This document shows positions 6,819-12,143 of a stretch of 15,461 bases of DNA, in pieces. The position numbers and the translations under genes were made by a program. Every line of letters begins with the position of its first letter. The first letter of the stretch is position 1. The DNA comes from Prevotella sp. UBA3675 (GTDB lineage Bacteria; Bacteroidota; Bacteroidia; Bacteroidales; Bacteroidaceae). The stretch covers positions 1-15,461 of the forward strand of contig DFJI01000006.1 of the NCBI GenBank assembly GCA_002372235.1, written 5' to 3'. The notes beneath the pieces were generated by a model. The model was not told the DNA's origin. It did no database searches and was given only the letters and a program-made list of their open reading frames with translations.

Positions 6819-6982
6819 CTTGTTCTCACTCTCGAAACCGCCAAAACAAAACTTCGTATCAGAGAACAAGCGATGAAAGGTTCACGTCTTCGGACGTGAA
6901 TTGTTCGTGCTTTTCTTGATACAGGCTACTTGGCGGTGCCAGAGGGTGGAAAAGCTACAGAGCAGTTCCGTCCTTTTTTTTT
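6819..6982 (+). promoter_or_regulatory. Putative structured 5' leader RNA (attenuator or riboswitch-like) of the BspA-type gene
   Basis: Nested helices are visible: ACCGCCAA (6837-6844) with TTGGCGGT (6930-6937); inside it GTATCA (6856-6861) with TGATAC (6917-6922); inside that GAACAA (6864-6869) with TTGTTC (6901-6906); and the apical TTCACGTC-TTCG-GACGTGAA (6881-6900). A competing 9-bp helix pairs CTTGTTCTC (6819-6827) with GAGAACAAG (6862-6870). It would displace the GAACAA/TTGTTC helix and form a pseudoknot with the outer ones. A terminator hairpin and nine Ts follow at 6944-6982, and the downstream ATG is at 6997. Mutually exclusive helices before a terminator directly upstream of a start codon are the usual layout of transcription attenuation. 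I checked for RNase P, tmRNA, SRP, TPP, cobalamin and c-di-GMP signatures and saw none. An independent small RNA is the alternative. Confidence 0.5.
6944..6982 (+). terminator. Intrinsic terminator 14 nt before the BspA-type start codon
   Basis: GGGTGGAA (6944-6951) pairs with TTCCGTCC (6966-6973), eight pairs including two G-U. GCT/AGC can pair within the loop. Nine consecutive Ts follow at 6974-6982. The next gene's ATG is at 6997, leaving no room for another promoter, so expression of that gene should need readthrough or an alternative fold. Confidence 0.7.
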
Positions 6983-6996
6983 ATTTTATCAACTTT

Positions 6997-9816
6997 ATGA
7001 AACAACTTTTACTGAAGATGTTGGTGTTCTGTTTGTGTATGTTGACAGGAACAAGAACTTTTGCATATCAATATGTTAATGGTATATATTATAATTTCAA
7101 TAACACCGACATGACCGCTACAGTCACTTATGGCTATTCCATATCTGGCACATATACTTACAAGAATGTAGAAATACCATCAACGGTGACCTACAATGAA
7201 ATTACTTACAACGTAACAACAATTGGAGAAGATGCTTTTCGTAATTGTAAAAATGTTGAAAGCATAACCATTCCAACCAGTATAAGCGAAATAGAGAAAG
7301 ATGCATTCTATAACTGCACGGGACTTCAGAAAGTTATTATCCATGATGTCGCAGCCTGGTGTCGTGTGACTTTTAATAACAATCCATTATTTTACGCGAA
7401 ACATTTGTACAGCGATGAAAACACGGAAATAAAAGACTTGATAATTCCCAATGGTGTAACAAGCATTAGCGATGCTGCATTCGAATACTGTGAAGGCTTA
7501 ACTTCCGTTGAGATTTCAAACAGCGTAACTACAATAGGGAAATACGCTTTCCGCGACTGTAGTGGTCTCACCTCCATCACAATTCCAAATAGCGTGACTG
7601 GTATTAGCTGGGCCGCATTCTATAACTGTGATAATCTACAGAAAGTTATAATTACAGATATATCAGCTTGGTGTGATATTGAATTTGAAGATGAAACTGC
7701 AAATCCTTTGTATTATGCTAAGCACATCTTTAGTGATGCAGATACAGAATTGGCATATTTAAACATTCCATCAGAAACTGTCAAAATAGGTTCTTATAGT
7801 TTTTACAATTGTAGCGGACTATCAAAAATCACTATTTCTGATGGGGTGAAGACCATTGGTAAAAATGCATTTTCCGGCTGTATCGGTTTAAAAGAGATTA
7901 ATATTCCTGAAAGTATAGAAAACATTGATGATTATGCATTTAGTGAGTGTAATGGTTTAGACAGTCTGTATATCCCTAATTGTCAATTAGGAAGTTTGGT
8001 GTTGTATGGCTGTTACTTAAATAAATTGCGTTTGAACCTTCCTACTATAGAGACTGCATTTAATGCCAAAATAGGCTTTGGGTTAAATGGTAAGGGACAC
8101 GTTAGAAAAATAGAATTTGGTGATAGCGTGACAAATATTGAAGAGGATGCATTCGATTACGATCATTTTATTTGTAATGTTTCCATACCCAACAGCGTCA
8201 AAAGCATCGGATACCACGCCTTCTCTGGCTGTTATAATCTGGACACATTACACATAAACAAATCTATTATAGACTATAACTTCTGCGAGCAAACAGGACT
8301 TAAACACTTAAAATATGTTTCCTTCGGTGACAGCGTAAAATCTATAGAATTAAGTGCATTCAGCGGTGAATATACTCTTGAGACAGTTTCCTTTTCCAAG
8401 AGCCCCATTACCATTAAAGCTTATGGATTTGGTGGGTGTTCAAATCTTAATAAAGTCATAGTACCAAATATCTCCGCATGGTGTAACAGCTATTTTGTCT
8501 ACTATTATCAGCAGGGAGGTGGCTCGAATCCTTTGGAAATAGCTCACCATCTGTATAGCGATGAGAATACTGAAATAAAAGATTTGATCATCCCCGATGG
8601 CGTTGAGAATATTAATGCCCATGCATTCTACGGATGTAACAATCTTGCTAGTATCAGCATTCCAAACTCAGTAAAAAACATCGAATCGAACGCGTTCGTG
8701 GGCTGTTCTGGATTGCAAAAAGTCATGACTAAAGATGCCAACACATGGTGTAGAATTATATTTGGCAATGCTAATTCAAATCCTGTTACATTCACCCATC
8801 ATTTATATGATGAAGAAGGTACGGAAATTACGAATGTTAGTATTCCATCAGACATAACATCTTTAAGTGGCTATACTTTCTATGGATGTGAAGGATTGAC
8901 GACTATTAAAATACCCGAATCTATTACAAAAATTGGCGAGGATGCTTTTACTGGTTGCATAAAGTTGGAAAAAGTTGTTACAAATAGCACCGCAAGTTGG
9001 TGTAATATTGAATTTGGCAATCTGGGGGCCAATCCTCTCAACTTAACTCATCGCCTTTACGACATGGAGAATATGGAGATTGTTAGCTTAGATATTCCAT
9101 CTACCGTTAAAAGCATTAACAACTTTGCATTTTATGGATGGAGCAGTCTGAAGTCTTTGGTGATTCCCAACGGATTGCAGTCTATTGGCATGAATGCTTT
9201 CTCAAACTGCTCTTCATTAGAGAAAATCGTCATTCCCAACACAGTAACATCAATAGGCAAAGAGGCTTTCTCTGACTGCATGAGCCTATACTCTGTGACT
9301 TCATTAATCAATATGCCATTCAAGCTCGATGAATCCGCATTCCGCTATACTGGCAATGACTATAATGAGGACATTGTCTATATGGCAGCCACGCTATACG
9401 TACCCCGTGGCCGCACGGCAATGTACAACAACGTGGAAGGCTGGAAGAAATTCATGAACATCACTGAGACCGACACTAAGTTCAAGCTGACCTATATGCT
9501 GGACGGCGAGAAGTACAAAGAATACGAGATTCAGGCTACTGAGGTCATCACTCCTGAGTCTGATCCTTATAAGGAGCACTATATCTTCTCCGGCTGGAGT
9601 GAGATTCCGTACCTCATGCCTGCACAGGACGTAACCATAACGGGCAGCTTCACCATTGACCCTGAATATGAAGCAGGTGTGGAGGGTGTCGCAAAGGAGG
9701 ATGCTAAACCTACAATCTATTATTCCGTTGATGGCAGGAAACAAAAAGCTCAACATCGCGGTCTGAACATCATCCGCATGAGCGATGGAACCGTCAAAAA
9801 AGTGATGGTGAAGTAA
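6997..9816 (+). CDS. BspA-like leucine-rich-repeat (LRR_5) surface protein
   Basis: I choose the ATG at 6997 because it begins a clear signal peptide (MKQLLLKMLVFCLCMLTGTR, cleavage after TFA); the frame is open upstream only through the leader RNA. The 939-residue product is built of LRR_5 units of the IPxSVxxIGxxAFxxCxGLxxI type, the Treponema/Bacteroides BspA family. Five LRRs are followed by a cassette with an invariant Trp-Cys (W121, W225, W495, W584, W668) of the type AWCxIxFxxxxNPLxxAxHLY. After the LRRs, residues about 820-890 (KLTYMLDGEKYKEYEI to DVTITGSF) look like a Listeria-Bacteroides/InlB-type repeat. The tail YYSVDGRKQKAQHRGLNIIR...KKVMVK is a Prevotella-style C-terminal domain resembling T9SS sorting signals. 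BspA proteins bind fibronectin and fibrinogen in Tannerella; the ligand here is unknown. The LRR part is clearly more AT-rich than the last 450 nt and the neighbouring genes. Confidence 0.85.
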   Translation: MKQLLLKMLVFCLCMLTGTRTFAYQYVNGIYYNFNNTDMTATVTYGYSISGTYTYKNVEIPSTVTYNEITYNVTTIGEDAFRNCKNVESITIPTSISEIEKDAFYNCTGLQKVIIHDVAAWCRVTFNNNPLFYAKHLYSDENTEIKDLIIPNGVTSISDAAFEYCEGLTSVEISNSVTTIGKYAFRDCSGLTSITIPNSVTGISWAAFYNCDNLQKVIITDISAWCDIEFEDETANPLYYAKHIFSDADTELAYLNIPSETVKIGSYSFYNCSGLSKITISDGVKTIGKNAFSGCIGLKEINIPESIENIDDYAFSECNGLDSLYIPNCQLGSLVLYGCYLNKLRLNLPTIETAFNAKIGFGLNGKGHVRKIEFGDSVTNIEEDAFDYDHFICNVSIPNSVKSIGYHAFSGCYNLDTLHINKSIIDYNFCEQTGLKHLKYVSFGDSVKSIELSAFSGEYTLETVSFSKSPITIKAYGFGGCSNLNKVIVPNISAWCNSYFVYYYQQGGGSNPLEIAHHLYSDENTEIKDLIIPDGVENINAHAFYGCNNLASISIPNSVKNIESNAFVGCSGLQKVMTKDANTWCRIIFGNANSNPVTFTHHLYDEEGTEITNVSIPSDITSLSGYTFYGCEGLTTIKIPESITKIGEDAFTGCIKLEKVVTNSTASWCNIEFGNLGANPLNLTHRLYDMENMEIVSLDIPSTVKSINNFAFYGWSSLKSLVIPNGLQSIGMNAFSNCSSLEKIVIPNTVTSIGKEAFSDCMSLYSVTSLINMPFKLDESAFRYTGNDYNEDIVYMAATLYVPRGRTAMYNNVEGWKKFMNITETDTKFKLTYMLDGEKYKEYEIQATEVITPESDPYKEHYIFSGWSEIPYLMPAQDVTITGSFTIDPEYEAGVEGVAKEDAKPTIYYSVDGRKQKAQHRGLNIIRMSDGTVKKVMVK

Positions 9817-9836
9817 AGAAACAATTGTCTTCCTAT

Positions 9837-9885
9837 AAAAAAAATGCGATGAGGCCGTGTCTGTTACTTTTGACACGACCTCATC
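9837..9885. terminator. Bidirectional terminator between convergent genes
   Basis: GATGAGG-C-CGTGTC (9848-9861) pairs with GACACG-A-CCTCATC (9872-9885), 13 pairs with one mismatch and a 10-nt loop. On the minus strand the stem is followed by eight Us (9844-9837), a strong terminator for the esterase gene. On the plus strand the following TGTTTCTTC is a weaker U-tract for the LRR gene. Confidence 0.85.
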
Positions 9886-9913
9886 TGTTTCTTCAGTTTT
9901 CAAGTTTTCTCCC

Positions 9914-10729
9914 TCAGAAGCTGGCCAGCCACGCCTTCAGCTCATGCAGCATTTCGAAGTGAAAATCGAAGGAGGCACGATAGCCCCAGCCATGACCGCC
10001 GGTGGGATAGATGTGGAGAGAGGCCGGCACGTCGTGGCGATAGCACTCCATGTAGTAGTTGGCCCCGTTCATGGGCGGCACTGCCGTGTCGTCGTCGCTC
10101 AGGGCTATGAAGGCACGCGGAGTGACACGCGACACCATACGGTCGTTGGAGTAGTCCAGAATGTCCTTCTTCTTCGGCTTCTCGCCTAAGAAGTTCTCTA
10201 ATGAGCCCTTGTGCGTAAAGCTCGGTTCCATCGTAATCACAGGATAGAACAGAATCTGAAAGTCGGGCTTGGCAGCACCCTTGGCGTGGGTGGCGATGGT
10301 AGAAGCCAAATGTCCGCCAGCCGAGAAGCCCATGATGCCCACCTGATTGGGCTTCAGGTTCCATTCGGCTGCACGGGCCCGCACCAGTTGCATGGCCTGC
10401 TCGGCATCGCTGACGGGCACGCGCCGGTTGCCGTGGGGCATGCGATACTTGAGCACGAAGACAGCTATGCCCTGCTGATTGAAGTAGGGAGCCCAGTCGG
10501 TGCCCTCGTGCTGCATGGCCAGATGGCCGTAGCCGCCACCGGGACACATCACGATGGCCCGCCCCGTGGCTTTCTTTTTGTCGGGCAGGAACACGGTCAG
10601 CTCGGCCTCGTCATTGGGGTCACTGCTTTTCTCGGGAGCCCCGTTGGGCCACAACTTAATCACGGTCTGAGCCGGGGTTACTAAGGAAACGGCTGTCATA
10701 ACAAGCAGGATTAAACTAAGTCTTTTCAT
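9914..10729 (-). CDS. Secreted alpha/beta-hydrolase, acetyl-xylan esterase type
   Basis: This 271-residue protein has a signal peptide (MKRLSLILLVMTAVSLVTPAQ) and a compact alpha/beta-hydrolase domain. The oxyanion-hole loop is CPGGGYGHL (62-70). The nucleophile elbow is GFSAGGH with S136. The acid is probably in SDDDTAVPP (D213 or D214), and the catalytic histidine is H246 in TGGHGWGY. This arrangement and length match the small Bacteroidota carbohydrate esterases and BD-FAE-like enzymes that remove acetyl or feruloyl groups from xylan or pectin in the periplasm. The exact substrate is not readable from sequence, and a peptidase-like S9 relative is the alternative. No other carbohydrate-degrading gene or SusCD pair is in the window, so it looks like an orphan and not part of a PUL. 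It has its own promoter and a strong terminator. Confidence 0.8.
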   Translation of the reverse strand: MKRLSLILLVMTAVSLVTPAQTVIKLWPNGAPEKSSDPNDEAELTVFLPDKKKATGRAIVMCPGGGYGHLAMQHEGTDWAPYFNQQGIAVFVLKYRMPHGNRRVPVSDAEQAMQLVRARAAEWNLKPNQVGIMGFSAGGHLASTIATHAKGAAKPDFQILFYPVITMEPSFTHKGSLENFLGEKPKKKDILDYSNDRMVSRVTPRAFIALSDDDTAVPPMNGANYYMECYRHDVPASLHIYPTGGHGWGYRASFDFHFEMLHELKAWLASF

Positions 10730-10753
10730 TATTCAAAGTCTGGATTTTACGTG

Positions 10754-10786
10754 CAAAGGTAAAAAATTTTAGCTATAATCTGCAAT
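10754..10786 (-). promoter_or_regulatory. Bacteroidota-type promoter for the esterase gene
   Basis: On the minus strand TACCTTTG (10761-10754) is a -7 box, and TTG (10785-10783) lies 21 nt upstream. The start codon at 10729 follows about 24 nt after the box. Confidence 0.7.
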
Positions 10787-10788
10787 CA

Positions 10789-10821
10789 TTGGCCAAAAAT
10801 GAGATTATTTTCTTACTTTTG
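10789..10821 (+). promoter_or_regulatory. Bacteroidota-type promoter for the Nudix gene
   Basis: TTG at 10789-10791, a 22-nt spacer and TACTTTTG at 10814-10821 precede the ATG at 10843. The -33 boxes of this and the divergent esterase promoter are only 3 nt apart, so the two could compete or share a regulator. Confidence 0.65.
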
Positions 10822-10842
10822 CGGCGTTAAAATCTCATAATC

Positions 10843-11391
10843 ATGCATCCTTTAGACAAGTTCAAGTACTGCCCCGTGTGCGGAAGCCGCCATTTCGAGG
10901 TGAACAATTTCAAGAGCAAGAAGTGTGCCGACTGCGGCTTTGTGTATTATGCCAACCCCTGTTCGGCCACGGTGGCCTTCATCGTGCGCCACACGTCTGC
11001 CGGCACCGAGCTGCTGGTGGCCACGCGGGCCAAGGAGCCGGCCAAAGGCACGCTCGACCTCGTGGGCGGCTTTGTAGATATGGACGAGACGGTGGAGGAG
11101 GGACTGCTGCGCGAGATTCGCGAGGAGACGGGCATGGAGGTGGACAACAGCCGGCTGCTGTTCTCGTTGCCCAACGTGTATCGCTATTCCGACATGGACA
11201 TCCACACGCTCGACATGTTCTTCCTAATAGAGGTGCCTGCCGACGCGCAGCCCAAGGCCGACGACGACGTGGCCGCACTGCAGTGGATAGAGCTGAGCAA
11301 GGTGGACTACCGCCTGTTCGGTCTGCACAGCATCAGTCAGGGCGTAAAACGGTTTGTCAGCCAGTCATCGCTCTACCTTTCTCATTTTTAA
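10843..11391 (+). CDS. Nudix hydrolase with N-terminal zinc ribbon
   Basis: The 182-residue cytoplasmic protein starts with a zinc ribbon, C10-PV-C13 and C28-AD-C31, followed by CGFVYYANP. The Nudix box is complete: G76-x5-E82-x7-R90-E91-I92-x-E94-E95-x-G97 (GFVDMDETVEEGLLREIREETG), the Mg-binding catalytic site that cleaves nucleoside diphosphates linked to another group X. The zinc ribbon resembles that of NudC-type NADH pyrophosphatases, but the SQPWPFPxS element that marks true NudC is absent, so the substrate is open; ADP-ribose, NADH or coenzyme derivatives are possible. It has its own promoter, is divergent from the esterase gene and has no obvious operon partner. No terminator is clear after the stop. 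Confidence 0.85.
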   Translation: MHPLDKFKYCPVCGSRHFEVNNFKSKKCADCGFVYYANPCSATVAFIVRHTSAGTELLVATRAKEPAKGTLDLVGGFVDMDETVEEGLLREIREETGMEVDNSRLLFSLPNVYRYSDMDIHTLDMFFLIEVPADAQPKADDDVAALQWIELSKVDYRLFGLHSISQGVKRFVSQSSLYLSHF

Positions 11392-11403
11392 TTAATAGAA
11401 CCA

Positions 11404-11430
11404 CGAATTTTTCGAATTTTACGAATTCAT
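11404..11430 (+). repeat. Short 9-nt repeat, CGAATTTTN type (3 units)
   Basis: CGAATTTTT, CGAATTTTA and CGAATTCAT follow each other directly. It is a third sequence family in this window with a 9-nt period. It is too short to be certain that it is a true array. Confidence 0.5.
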
Positions 11431-11470
11431 ACTGATTACAGGCATTTCACAAAGCGTGGCAAGCAACAAA

Positions 11471-11514
11471 CGAATGACTCGAATTTTGCTGCGCGGAGCA
11501 ATTCGTGACATTCG
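11471..11514. repeat. Imperfect inverted repeat
   Basis: CGAATG (11471-11476) pairs with CATTCG (11509-11514), CGAATT with AATTCG, and GCT with AGC around a GCGCGG loop. Single mismatches and a TT bulge separate the helices. Confidence 0.65.
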
Positions 11515-11523
11515 GCTGCATCT

Positions 11524-11568
11524 GAGCAAGTAAATGTTAAGAACTGTTTCCTGTTTTAACAGTTGCTC
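11524..11568. repeat. Inverted repeat with internal helix
   Basis: GAGCAA (11524-11529) pairs with TTGCTC (11563-11568). Inside it CTGTT pairs with AACAG, or alternatively AACTGTT (11542-11548) with AACAGTT (11558-11564). Confidence 0.55.
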
Positions 11569-11631
11569 GCGTGAGAATCGCGCGAAAGTCAGGAAGCATT
11601 CGGGCGGTTGAAAACAGGCGAGTATTGGGCA

Positions 11632-11666
11632 TTTTGCAACGGCTTGATTATCAGCCGATTGCAAAA
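11632..11666. repeat. Strong inverted repeat
   Basis: TTTTGCAA-CGGCT (11632-11644) pairs with AGCCG-A-TTGCAAAA (11653-11666): 13 pairs, one bulged A and an 8-nt loop. No U-run follows on either strand, so it is not a plain terminator. Confidence 0.75.
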
Positions 11667-11704
11667 CCACGCTGATTTAAGTCGCTCATTTTCAGGAAGT
11701 TTCT

Positions 11705-11789
11705 GCGATTTAGGCCACTTCACCACGGGGTATAGGACAGATGGTGAGACGGTTTAGGCTAAACCGTCTGTCGATATGACCTAAATCGC
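11705..11789. repeat. Nested inverted repeats forming a potential three-way junction
   Basis: The outer stem is GCGATTTAGG (11705-11714) with CCTAAATCGC (11780-11789), 10 perfect pairs. Inside it are CACCA (11721-11725) with TGGTG (11742-11746), and a perfect 23-nt palindrome at 11747-11769 with 11-nt arms AGACGGTTTAG and CTAAACCGTCT around one G. GACAGA (11736-11741) can pair alternatively with TCTGTC (11767-11772). Confidence 0.75.
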
Positions 11790-12104
11790 GACGCGAAGTT
11801 TCCAAGAACACGCCACGATTTTGACTAAAACTCGGCACCGTTTCGGCGCTAAGCTGACATGAGACAGGCGCATTCCGCAGGAAAATGAGCAAAAGAGAAG
11901 CGATGAAATGGCGAAAAACAAGAAATACAGGATAGAAAGTCTCGAAATAAGACATCTGCCCACGAGGGAGCAGTGGCGCAAAACGCGACGGTTCTCTCTA
12001 TTTTGCCGATTTTCGCCGTAGTTTTTTCGAGCGATTATTTTAACACTTTTAGTTAAAGTTTTTAAATTCGAAGTATATATATAATGTGGGCCAAAACTTT
12101 TACG

Positions 12105-12112
12105 TAATTTTG
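12105..12112 (+). promoter_or_regulatory. Probable -7 box of the topA promoter
   Basis: TAATTTTG matches TAnnTTTG 31 nt before the topA ATG. No good TTTG lies at the expected distance upstream; TGTG at 12085-12088 is only 16 nt away. The call rests on the -7 box and its position. Confidence 0.6.
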
Positions 12113-12143
12113 CAGCAAAATTTTCAAAAAACGAAACAGAGAA

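Larger units (their letters stand above)
11392..12104. other. Long intergenic region with many inverted repeats, no convincing gene
   Basis: About 710 bp upstream of the topA promoter. Short ORFs on the minus strand lack starts, promoters or coding character. The stretch holds a short 9-nt repeat (11404-11430), hairpins at 11471-11514, 11524-11568 and 11632-11666, and a three-helix arrangement at 11705-11789. Minus-strand translations such as SRIAPRSKIRVIRLLLATLC give me a sense of having seen similar fragments in other Bacteroidota genomes, which would fit a dispersed non-coding repeat. This is unverified. Confidence 0.5.

Noticed and set aside
6600..6983. RNase P RNA, tmRNA or group II intron fragment
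   Set aside because: The conserved GAGGAAAGUCC, the tmRNA tag-coding sequence and a proper domain V are missing. A GCGATGAAAG string at 6870-6879 resembles intron domain V, but the paired strand does not fit.
6901..6996. N-terminal extension of the BspA-type gene
   Set aside because: It would translate the helices and terminator of the leader and hide the signal peptide that starts at 6997.
11419..11955. Two minus-strand ORFs (11419-11670 and 11710-11955) as genes
   Set aside because: They have no promoter, and their composition follows the inverted repeats. They look like translated non-coding repeats.
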